Assembly (NCBI GenBank): GCA_032191485.1
Contig: JAVDOI010000020.1
Coordinates: forward strand, 1-64,000
Reading direction: 5' to 3'
Length of the DNA: 64,000 nucleotides
Source: Leptoclinus maculatus
Lineage: Eukaryota; Chordata; Actinopteri; Perciformes; Stichaeidae
Part shown: in pieces, positions 47,731 through 57,960 of the stretch
How the letters are laid out: each line of letters begins with the position of its first letter
Numbering within the stretch: the first letter of the stretch is position 1
Notes under the pieces: model-generated
What the model was told of the DNA's origin: nothing
The model's database searches: none
The model's input: only the letters and a program-made list of their open reading frames with translations
Position numbers and translations under genes: made by a program

Positions 47731-50439
47731 GAGGGCTGCACATCAATTATGATTTACATTTGAAATAATCCCTTTATGATTTGATTACCACAGAATAGTA
47801 TTTAAAATAAATACAACACAGACCAGCATGGTGATTTATGTCATTATAATTTGTGCCTCTGTAGAAGGAGTGAGAGCCGCCAATGAGCCGCACAGCGGGG
47901 GGGAACAGCAGAGCCGGCATGCTTTCACATCCTACTCAGTGAATTATGGATTTATTTTGACCAAACCAGAGCTTGTGTATTTATCAGACGTAGCGAGCGG
48001 GCACAGCCGACACGGCTCCGCAGCATGAATGTATAATACGAGCAGCGTTCTTTCTCATGAAAGCTGTTCAGTGGCGCATGAATACTTCTGAGTATAGAAT
48101 GATCTATCTCGCGGTGACCTTCGGCATCCATGGGCCCATAGAACACATTAGCGTTTCCTTTAACCCCGCCTCCCAGCTGCTGAGTCTCACATGAACAGAG
48201 GAAGGAAAATGACTCTGGATTCACCTCATAGTGTGTTTCACAACTTTTAGGACGTCCTGATTTAAATAGGGGCTTTTCAAGTGGTAATACTGGGAAGTGG
48301 ATTTACCTCCAAAAACAATCTGATGATTGATGTTTCTTTCCTCGTGTTAGTCTGTGGGAAAGAAAATGTGCTTTAAATAGCGACGCTCGTCCTGGGGGCT
48401 TTCTTGGTCAGTACATCACACACTGGGGAATTTATACATTTCACTGACTGGACATCCACACAAAATGTGGTGACTTTTCCTATTATGTCCTAAATTCAAC
48501 TCATTGAAAATAAATGACACTTTCTATGATGGGAGGGTTTTCCCAGGCCACTTTTGTAAAACATCTTGATGTAATATACCTTTAGAAACATTCATTTCAA
48601 TCAGGACAGACAAGTGAAGATAAGTGTTTATTATAACAGATGATGAGTGATAATAAAGTCCCCCCCCCCCTCGGAGTCCAGACAGTAATGGGGGCTGTGA
48701 TTCTGCTGAGGATGGGGAGGTGGAGCCGTGTAACAGCAGCAGAGGGAGAGACAGGCTTACTTCAAAAGAGACGCAACAAGAGGATGAGCGTTGTTCTATT
48801 GGATAGAGGAGACCAGCTGATGAGACCAGCTGATGAATAGACTATAAGCTATAAACATGCCAAAGAAGAGTCTTCCTGACTGACAGTCATTGTAAGTGAT
48901 CCGACATCAGGACATGATTCAAATGTAAAGAGATTGGTTTGATGTGCCCGCCTATTCAAAAATGGAATCGTAACGTTTGCATTCTATCTCATTAACGCGA
49001 TGGCAGTGTCATGCTTGAAGGTAGAATTAAAATATATTTCTCAATACATTTTATTTAAGTTTTCATTTTAGGTTTTATTATACATTCAAAATTAAAATTG
49101 GATCCTTAAATCTTCTCTGAATAAATTATTTTCTTAAATATTAATATAGACTAGCAAACTAGTAGTCTTTGTTTGTCCAAGATTTCCAGTGGAACTGCAG
49201 CGAACAACACCGGCACCAGTATTAATAGACCAGCGCGTGTTGACAAGCAATTTTTTCTCTCGTCATCAATCTCAGGAGCACACGGGAGACGTCGTAGTGG
49301 CACAAGGCCGCCGCTATTAGTGATGCATAAATTATGAAGCACTTGTGTCAGACAGGTTGAGAGTGTGTTAAATAGAACTATATGAAAGAGCACTGTAGAG
49401 CCCCCAAGCAGCCCAACGCTGGTTGCTGTCGCCTTAAAACATGCACACACAACTGCATGGCACCGCACCTTTAAAGGAACAGTGTGTACGATTTAATAAA
49501 TGGGGATGTAGAAATCAGCAAGATATTGCGTCATGGTGCAAGTAGCATTGTAATATCTGTGCTCACCAAAAAATGTAGAACTCTTTGTTTATATTTGATA
49601 TAACATGTGCCACCATGTCACACTTAGATGAACTCTGCACAACAAGGGGGGCTTCGTCATACGAAGCAGCTGTTCTTAAACCACAAAGAGATATCAAGCC
49701 CTCAACAATTCTCTAGAGACAGAAGGATACGCTTTTGTCCCCCCACCCCCCATAATTTGTAGCTCAACACTTAAGATTTAATCATATATAGGAATAGTCA
49801 ACACCTCATTTCCATTTTGACTCACTTTCTATGACCAGAAGATTAGATGAGAACATTAAAATGTTCCTGCTTGTCTCAGAACAAAGACCATTTCATTTTT
49901 TAACTTGAACTAAATCCAATTTTTCGGAGGAAATTGTCTTCTTGGTTTTACTAATGTAAACTTTTGGTGATTGTTTCTTTGGTCTTTAATCAACAGTATT
50001 AAGCAAAGTCACAATCCTCTTCATGCGACGTCCGTTGAACTCACTTGATTTCAATCTTTAAAGACTCCAGAATCTCTGCAGATGCTTCCCTGATTGGCCC
50101 TTTGCTCAATTTAGCTCTTGAGTGAGTTATTGTAGGAACCAGATGATCTGTTTGTCCTCAGCTGACTTTAGGCTGCAGTCCTGCATGCCAAATTATGTAA
50201 GTTTGTGCTAAGGGAAATGATAGAATAACTTCTTGAATCGATTAAAAAATGGTTTAGTTTTAGAGCCGCTACTAGCTCTTTTTAGGTAATGCCTGTCATC
50301 CAATATATACCTGATTCACTTGCTTTAGAAACAGGCTAGTACAAGTATTCTATGTGGATTGATATGTAAAAATAGGTCATTTAACTTGTACACATCAAAT
50401 GACCTATTAGCAGGAAATGACCAAGGAATCCCTGCCTGT

Positions 50440-50575
50440 CTGTGTTTCCTTTGCATATCTCAAGAACCATTCATCCGATCCACTTCACACTCGGTGGGTG
50501 TATTGTTGGGGACCCAAGGATCTGCAGTGTTGAAGTTGGTGCAATTTGGACACGCAACACAATAAATAACGACCA
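50440..50575 (+). repeat. Teleost interspersed repeat fragment, left flank of 13-bp array
   Basis: CTCAAGAACCATTCATCCGA, TCCACTTCACACTCGGTGGG, TGTATTGTTGGGGACCCAAG, GTTGAAGTTGGTGCAATTTG and GACACGCAACACAATAAATA follow a phrase order I know from a frequent fish repeat. It ends about 55 bp before the tandem array. Confidence 0.65.
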
Positions 50576-50631
50576 TGCCCCAGACATGGCTAAAAGCAGC
50601 AATACTGGGAGCCCAGCAATAAGCCACACAC

Positions 50632-51290
50632 TACGTTACATTGTTACGTTACATTGTTACATTGCATTATTACGTTACATTGTTACGTTGCATTGTTACG
50701 TTACATTGTTATATTGCATTATTACGTTACATTGTTACATTACATTGTTACATTACATTGTTACGTTGCATTGTTACGTTATATTGTTACATTACAAAGT
50801 TACGTTGCATTGTTACGTTACATTGTTACGTTACATTGTTACGTTACATTGTTACGTTACATTGTTACGTTACATTGTTACGTTATATTGTTACATTACA
50901 AAGTTACGTTGCATTGTTATGTTACATTGCTACGTTACATTGTTACATTGCATTATTATGTTACATTGTTACGTTACATTGTTACGTTACATTGCTACGT
51001 TGCATTGTTATGTTACATTGTTACGTTACATTGTTACGTTACATTGTTACGTTACATTGTTACATTACATTGTTACGTTACAAAGTTACGTTGCATTGTT
51101 ACGTTACATTGTTACGTTACATTGTTACGTTACATTGTTACGTTACAAAGTTACATTGCATTATTATGTTACATTGTTACGTTACATTGTTACGTTACAT
51201 TGTTACGTTACATTGTTACGTTACATTGTTACGTTACATTGTTACGTTACATTGTTACGTTACATTGTTACGTTATTACGTTACGTTGTT
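50632..51290 (+). repeat. 13-bp tandem array TTACGTTACATTG, about 50 copies
   Basis: Units of TTACGTTACATTG repeat in strict 13-bp phase. The recognisable variant ACAAAG occurs at 50794, 50898, 51080 and 51145, separated by 104, 182 and 65 bp (8, 14 and 5 units). Other variants carry TTGCATT or TATATTG. All three plus-strand frames are free of stops across most of the array, giving artificial frames of 213-314 codons rich in L/H/C/Y/V/T. The minus strand has stops (TAA from TTA). It is not coding. Confidence 0.95.
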
Positions 51291-51314
51291 TTTGATTATT
51301 TGAACACAAACTAT

Positions 51315-51385
51315 GATGTTTTTTCTAACCTTAAAAAAGTAGTTTTGTTGCCTAAACCTAACCATTCCACAACGTTGACCATGTG
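51315..51385 (+). repeat. Repeat fragment, right flank of 13-bp array
   Basis: AAGTAGTTTTGTTGCCTAAA CCTAACCATT is a phrase common in fish interspersed repeats. Together with 50440-50575 it suggests the 13-bp array is an expanded internal part of a larger repeat. Confidence 0.5.
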
Positions 51386-53170
51386 ACATTGTGCCTTTTT
51401 GCAAGCATGAAACAAGGCTGATATGCAACATATTTATTTAGGTTTTCAGAAACATACAGTGCCAACATATTTCTTGCATTCTTGGGTTGCCAAGATATGT
51501 GCGGAGCAGGATATTCTACATTACAACATTACAGCACTACAGCTTATCAGTACTCTCTGGTGGACAAACAATATAACATTGTTTTAAAACCTCAAACATA
51601 TATTTTTATATTTCTGTTCTGCAGTTTTATCTGCGATAAGCTAATCAGACCAGACAAATCATCAGTGAGGCTCTAAAAAATCCTTTCCAGTGTTTTCATG
51701 CAAATGCTTTTAATGACTAAAAACACTCCAAGATATTGAACAAGACGTAGTTCAACAAATTGTTCAACTGTGTTCTTTCCAGAGTTTGACAGGTAAAAGC
51801 ATTTCTCTATTCTTAAGTTGATCACATCAGAGAGAATCTTCAAAGTGCCCTGAAATGACAGTCAGTCATTTGTAGCTTGTTTAGTATAATAAAGAGAGCT
51901 TGGAACATCTAAGCCTACTCACTCCACCTTAATACATCTGTTAGTCACAAGTTATCTTTAGTGTCTAATGTGTTGCGTTACAACACGGAGCATTGTACAA
52001 TAAATACATAAATACAAGTTGATCATTTCGAGTTGTCAGCTATCTGCACAAAAATCACTTTCAATTGTTATTTATTTATTTAGGGTAGCCCCACACAGAA
52101 AACACAGAAATGCACAAATAAGAGACTTAAAAAAGAAACAGAAAATCCCATCAAACATTGAATATATTCATTTAGTGTTCAAATAATCCTGCTTTTAAAA
52201 TCTTGCATACTTATGAAATATTGTGAAGTGTCTCTGAAGTTCACACCAAGACGAGGGTGCACACATATGATCCATGTTGTTTTGGACACTGCTGGTGCTG
52301 ATGGACAGGTGTGACAGGTGGCGTGACATGAAGGGACAGCTTCCAGATGAGAAGGAAACAGGGTTCAACACAGAGCGCTGCAGGGATATCTATTCAAAAC
52401 AGTGTCAGCGAAGTGGAGATCAGTGATGTACATCAATATAAATGAAGACAGTCACAATCATTTGTATCTTATATATCAGAAACAATTCATTTGCCAAGTG
52501 ATATTTCCTGGTGATTGAATTCAAGCAGCAACCCGGGAGGTGACCTGGATGTCTGAGCCGGTCCTAACAGGCTGCTTCTCTATTGGACACAATCCACCCG
52601 TTAAAGACCGTGTTTGGGCTGAAGTCAAATCTAATATCCGGTGAATACTATTTGACATGTTTTTAGATATGATAAAGTATGTTGTTGGCCAGATAGATCA
52701 GGGTCCTAAGGACCCTGAGGGCTGGAAGTGTGTTCAAGTGCAGGAGCTCAAACATGTGCTGGGTACCTGCATGAGAAACGGTGGAACACAAGAGACCTTG
52801 GAAGGTCTCAGACCCCCTAATTAACAGCTAGGACCCCCTGAAGGCATGGAAATCATTGTCTATTCTTCAAAATGTATATTCATGCATAGATATTGAAAGG
52901 TGGAGAGTATGGAGTCAAATGGTCACAAATGTGTATAACATGATGGACAAATGAAAAAATCAGATTTACAAATTTGTACGATGATTTCTACGTAATTTTG
53001 AGTTCCCACACATGTGTTGCAATCTACACACAAAGACCAAACTATTTGAACACAAATGCACACATGACAACCTGAATGAATATTTAGGATTTTGAACTTG
53101 AACTTCACCGCTCTGATCATGTTCTCCTTCAGAAGGCGTCCTGTGTTTATTCACAGATGAGACGAGTGCG

Positions 53171-53208
53171 CACAGATCACCTGATATGATCATATCAGGT
53201 GATCTGTG
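53171..53208. repeat. Perfect 38-bp palindrome without spacer
   Basis: The left half CACAGATCACCTGATATGA is followed immediately by its exact reverse complement, ending CAGGTGATCTGTG, with centre TGATCA. There is no spacer and no mismatch. The bases beyond (G on the left, A on the right) do not pair. Confidence 0.95.
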
Positions 53209-54097
53209 ATTCACACACATCCACATAAGCATGCTGCGTTTCAGTGCTATTGAAATCCTGTATAACGTCAAAGACGTTTTTCTAAATCTGTGGATCAAAA
53301 CCGTGTCGGTGGTTGTCGGATGTGTGACTTATATATATATATAGTTAAGCTGCTTATAAATGTGCATTATAGATGGTTATGGTAACTGACGAAAACTGTT
53401 ACAGCAGCCAAAAATGATGCATCTTCTTTGAACAAATACAGTGAATTTTAGAATATAAAGATGCAAGTTAGCTGTTCAATTACCTCTGACTCAGTGAGGC
53501 GTAAGGAAAACGATTTATTGAGATCCGTTCAATGAGCAGCGGTGTTGAATAACCTGTGTATACAGTAAGTACACCAAACACCCAAATACAGGATATTGGT
53601 CCAATGATGAGTGAACAAAGCAAATTGATACTAAATGTGTTTTGAACACCTGTTTTTGGGATGATCATGCATGTTAGGATCAGATGTGTTCAGCTGAATC
53701 CTTTATGATGAACTGAGCTCTGCTGGTGTGAGAAGCAGTCAAAGCTCAGCGTGACCGGGCCACAGTGGACCCGTTAAAGCGGTTATGGTCACGGGTCATG
53801 GCTGGTCCTCTCGTCCTCTCACTGATGGAAGGTTTGGGACAGAAATACCGTATGTTCCTTTTGAAACCTGTTACAGTAGAAATGGACTCACCTCTCTTCC
53901 TCTCTATCTCACCTGAGATCAGAGGTTCTCTTTTTCTATGCCGCACGTCTTCATCATCTTTTCTCCTCAGTCCTGACTGAGCCCGGCTGTCGGTCTGGGT
54001 GCTGCTTGAAGCGTGTTCGCTGTGGTGCAGGAGCTCAGAGGGGACACTCGGGTTAACGTAGAGAGTGTGGGTGGAATCATGGCCGACGCTGCAGGTG

Positions 54098-54310
54098 GAT
54101 GGACCTGCGTGGCTATTTCTGACCCTCTTCCTCTCATGATACCTCTCATGGAAGTCCTGGTCTTCACCACGAGGTATCTTCCTCTTATATCTCCGTGTTA
54201 CTTAAATCTGGGTCTGGCTGCTGCTGCCTGAGGTTGATGGACCTGCGTGGCTTCTCCGGAACCTCTTTCTTTCATCATCATGACGATGTCCCTCATCTTC
54301 ACCATTGCCA
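54098..54310 (-). repeat. Diverged 138-bp (46-codon) tandem duplication
   Basis: GATGGACCTGCGTGGCT starts at 54098 and again at 54236, followed in both by CCTCTT..CT and CTCATG/CATCATG and TCTTCACCA segments. On the minus strand both copies fall in the same frame. One reads VKTRTSMRGIMRGRGSEIAT and QVHPPAASA; the other reads VKMRDIVMMMKERGSGEAT and QVHQPQAAA. A stop lies between them (54195-54197). It may be a remnant of a repeated coding exon or a simple non-coding duplication. No protein family is recognised. Confidence 0.6.
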
Positions 54311-55885
54311 GTGGCTGGATGAAGGGTTTCAGGCCGCTCCACTCAGCAGGAGGAGGAGGAAGGTTCTGCTGCAGACGCCCACACACAGCTTCCCCACTGC
54401 CAGATACAGGGTCTGGTTCTGTTCTCCTGGTCTCCATCAGTCTCTCTGTGGAACTGTTCTCTGTCTGAACAGACCATTCTGAGAGAACATGGACAAACAA
54501 GGCAGAGACAATATGTAACTGTTAGAAATGCAACACAGGCAGAATGAAGCAGGTCACACAACAGGTCCGTCAGATCAGAATGAGGACTTCTGGTTTTAAC
54601 TGAAACATTTCCATAAACACCGGAGCAATATTCAGAAAAACTAGAAAGGCACTTTACAAATGCAAGTCCATTTATCATTTTCCATTTGTAGATCATGTCG
54701 TACACATTGTGAGATCAGTTTGGCTCCACAGACAGCTGGTGTAGCCGATAATGATGCTGCTACTGGTGGTTATTCTGCAAACATTACAGTTTTGTATGTC
54801 CTGTTTGACTGAGCAGCAGGAAACACAAGAAGCTAGTTTACTGAAAACACGGAGGCTTCTTCTGTCCACGCAGTCTGTACCTTATTTAAGATCTATTTCT
54901 TTTTGAACATTTGAGTTCCTTGCGGTGCCTGTGCTGCCCCGCAGTCAACTCGGAGCTTATTTGATTATTTATAGGTCGGTTTCGACAAGCTTTGAAGGTG
55001 AGCAGCGGATTTGCAAAACCTGAACCGTGCAGGTCCGTGAGAGGGAAGGGACGACACAGGATATATCTCAGATCACGATAACAACACTCACACTAGGCTG
55101 AACCTGGTGAAGCTCATGCATGACTTGAAAAAGCTCTCTAAAATAGAAAAATAGAGCCATATAGCAATACAGGAGTTATTATGTAGGAAAGAAACTGACT
55201 CACAATATTGTTGTTATTTTATAAATGTGTCCTTTATTCATGCAGGAGGACCTTGTGATTGATGGTTAATGTGTCACCAGTTGAAGAGAAGAACATAGAT
55301 TGAGAGAGGCCTAATGCGTAACATTTGTTACAACCTGGTCTAACAAAGGGAACTGAACTTACAATAACCTGCTGCAAACACGTCCGATACCAACTGTGGT
55401 CTCGCAGCTTGAGATGCAGACGCGATGCCGTGTCTGCACGGGACGGCTCTGCTCTGCACAGTAAGCCTGAGCAGATGGCGGGCTGTTCCCCACGCAGCCC
55501 GGCGGGCCGATCCCTTGGTCTGCCTCCACATCACGTCCTCTACCTGCATCCAGACTCTCTGACAATTGATTTGTATGTTGGCTCTAACTGCTGCTGCTGT
55601 TGAAATGAAAGAGATCATTCTGCTCTCTGATGAGCTGACAGACTTTTCAATTGTCAAACATTGAATGCAACCTTGGGATGATAAATCCCTTTTCAACATT
55701 AGCAGCAGGGCTTCGGGCCCAAAGGCAGAGTGACTTTTAGAAGTCATGAAAGGTGTGATACGTCTGTTCTTCAAAGGTTGAAAGTGTTGTATTCTTTTGT
55801 CTTAGTTCCAGTGCTGCAGTGTGAGCTAACTCTAGGTGTTCTGGTGTTCACTTCAGAGACATGAGGACAACATGACGTCTTGGTA

Positions 55886-56003
55886 AATGCTAAATGGACT
55901 GTACTTGTGAATCTCTTCACTCAAAGCGCTTTAACACTACATGTCATCATTCACCCATTCACACCCTGATGACGGCGCTGCTCTATCACTCAGCCACAGT
56001 TGC
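55886..56003 (-). repeat. tRNA-derived SINE-like repeat, copy 3 (internally deleted)
   Basis: On the plus strand it reads AATGCTAAATGGACTGTACT, TCACTCAAAGCGCTTTAACA, CATTCACCCATTCACACCCT and then CTCTATCACTCAGCCACAG. This is the reverse orientation of the SINE, with the 3' body at the left and the tRNA-like head at the right. The section with CAACTTGGGGTTCAGTGTCT seen in copy 1 is deleted. Confidence 0.7.
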
Positions 56004-56554
56004 AGTCACAACTTCTTTTCACCTCAAATCTCCATCCAAGCAGCGCTCCAACATTGATCCATGGAGTTGGAAAGAGAGACTGAATAAGTTACAGATCCAC
56101 TGGCCTCCATGCTGCTCTCTACTGTTCACTAGGTTTCCAGCGTGTGTGTGACACGTACAACAGAAAGGCATGCTGGTCTCCTGTCATAGTGGGTTTTCCT
56201 GCATCCTGAAAACCTGCATATACGTGTGTGTGCTAATTCTGGTGGAAAAAGGGTACAACACAAAGACAAAGTGTAATAGAGCTGTAATAAGACCTTAATA
56301 GCCAGCAGAGTTCTGCTCATTCAAACCGTCAAAGCGAGAGTACGGAGCGTTGCTGAGCGGTATTGATCCTCCGTTGTTGAGATACAGTCGGCAGCTGTGA
56401 AACAGGAGCACGAGGTCTGCTTTAGTCCATCCAGCAGAGCACTGATGCACCAGAGGCGTGTCTTCATGAACATTATCACAGCTTTATTTGAAAGCGTTCC
56501 TCCAGATGAAATATGAATGAAAGAAGTATTGATTGCGGTTCTTTTCTCTTGCAG

Positions 56555-56631
56555 GGTCACTGCTTCTACCACGGCCACGTGAGAGGACATCCAGAGTCCT
56601 GGGTCGCTCTCAGCACATGCTCAGGAGTCAG
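56555..56631 (+). CDS. ADAM metalloprotease prodomain, internal exon C (77 nt)
   Basis: The acceptor TTTTCTCTTGCAG precedes the exon and the donor GTACAGGAG follows it (GTACAG is a weaker donor than GTAAGT). Phase 0 translation reads GHCFYHGHVRGHPES followed by WVALSTCSGV, ending with AG of a split Arg codon (phase 2). HCFYHG, VRG and STCSG are diagnostic for the meltrin-type ADAM prodomain. The two cysteines (HC and TC) match conserved prodomain positions. PESWV resembles ADAM33 (PDSWV), while GHC.YHGHVRG is that of ADAM12. No following exon, expected to begin with a GLI-type segment, was found to 64000. Confidence 0.94.
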
Positions 56632-57394
56632 GTACAGGAGGCGATGTGTGTGTGTGTGGTGTTTGTGTTACCAGGTTGGGTAAGGCTGCACTCATCTGAC
56701 CCAGACAACTTACAGAAGAATACATACTGTATTTAGTACTTCAGATGATGCTGGATTTGATTGGAAGATCAAGGATTTAAACAATGTCATTATCCAACTT
56801 TTCTGGCATTAAAGTGTGCATGTGTTACCTTTCATTTCCAAAGTCTGGGTCGGGACCCTCGGGTGCGTCGCGGGACAATTTATTAGGGTCGCCAAATGAA
56901 ATGGCTCAACTGAATTTCTTCCATCATCATTTATTCAAGATTTATATCTGCAATTCAGCTGTGAGCCCCATCAGGGAGCCTGAACGTTCACATTGTAGCC
57001 TTTTCATAACATTGAATAAATAATCAAAGGCTAGCGTACATTCTGTTATTATTTGTACTTATTTATAAGGTCTTTAACCTTGCATGAAACATGCATGAAA
57101 CATAGTAGTGATTTATTGAATCTCTTCTGGTTTGGCTGTAAATATTGTCAGGAACGTTCATTTACGGAAAATTCACTCTTCTCATGATTAATAGATGAAG
57201 TTTTTGTTAAGGCTTATTGTGAAGGGATGGGTCCTCAGGAGAAGGGTGTTTGGAAACACTGTTCTGAGACACATACGTCCCTGTCTCTGCATGTTTCTAC
57301 AGCCTCAGATCAAAACAAGTGTACAGTCACGCTAGCAGTTCTGTGAGCGTGTTGATCGCATTAAGCACAGTGTAGAAGTTACACTTCTGATGAA

Positions 57395-57960
57395 TTCCAA
57401 TAATTCATTTGTATAGATGCAAAGTGCTTTACAAAAGGAAATAAGAGCAGACATGGCATAGAGGCAGTAAAACTCTAAATGAATCAGATCAAATGAATAG
57501 GAATGAAAACAGTATAAATGAAGAAATATCAAACATGTCCGATAGAGCACATTTTTAAGAAGAGATTTAAAAGAAGCTAGAGACTTAGTGTGATCACAAA
57601 GTGTGACCCGGAGGAACCAGCAGGGCTCCGTCCTCTTACTGGTCGACGGGGCAAATAGCAGGTCAATAAAGATGTATTTCAGAGCGAGGCCGGTTAAGGC
57701 CTTAAAAGTGAGCAATAACATTTTAAAATCAATTTGAAACTTCACAGGGAGCAAGTGTGGAGAGGCAAGCAGAGGAGCGATGTGATCGTACGTCTTTGTC
57801 TCAATAATGAGTCCAGCAGCAGACTGTCCAGTGCCGAGTACAGGGCAAAGCAATAACCAGCCATAGATACATAGATAGAGCTGTTCTTGGTCAGCAATTG
57901 ATACATATTGGGTTGTCTTGTTTTCATATTGTCTTTATTATACCTCCGCACTGGAGCCAG
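57395..57960 (-). repeat. Teleost interspersed repeat with coding-like minus strand
   Basis: The plus strand holds ATTTGTATAGATGCAAAGTG CTTTACAAAAGG, GAAGAGATTTAAAAGAAGCT, GAGGCCGGTTAAGGCCTTAA, CATTTTAAAATCAATTTGAA, GGGAGCAAGTGTGGAGAGGC and GAGGAGCGATGTGATCGTAC. This series is characteristic of a frequent fish repeat. On the minus strand a 173-codon frame (57332-57853) includes VKFQIDFKMLLLTFKALTGL, which superficially resembles a LINE C-terminus. I regard the nucleotide family resemblance as stronger than the coding one. Confidence 0.55.

Larger units (their letters stand above)
46324..56554 (+). other. 10.2-kb intron of the ADAM gene (phase 0)
   Basis: It starts GTAAGTATGA and ends TTCTTTTCTCTTGCAG. 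Its contents are a nested hAT element, the 13-bp array with repeat flanks, a perfect palindrome, a diverged in-frame duplication and a SINE copy. Nothing further is supported in about 47730-49465, 49510-50440, 51390-53165, 53210-54090, 54320-55880 and 56005-56550. The start of the stretch at 49470 (AAAGGAACAGTGTGTACGAT) looks like the first few bases of a known fish repeat, but the match is too short to annotate. Confidence 0.88.

Noticed and set aside
50442..51386. Open frames of 213-314 codons rich in LRYIVTLHCYVTL repeats
   Set aside because: They are generated by the 13-bp tandem array; all three plus frames are open and show the same periodic residues.
55340..55774. 144-codon minus-strand frame
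   Set aside because: No recognisable motif, an overlapping frame in another register and no splice or promoter context.
57332..57853. 173-codon minus-strand frame as a LINE C-terminal protein
   Set aside because: Only a short stretch (VKFQIDFKMLLLTFKALTGL) resembles such proteins. The nucleotide sequence better fits a non-coding fish repeat, and no RT blocks lie nearby.
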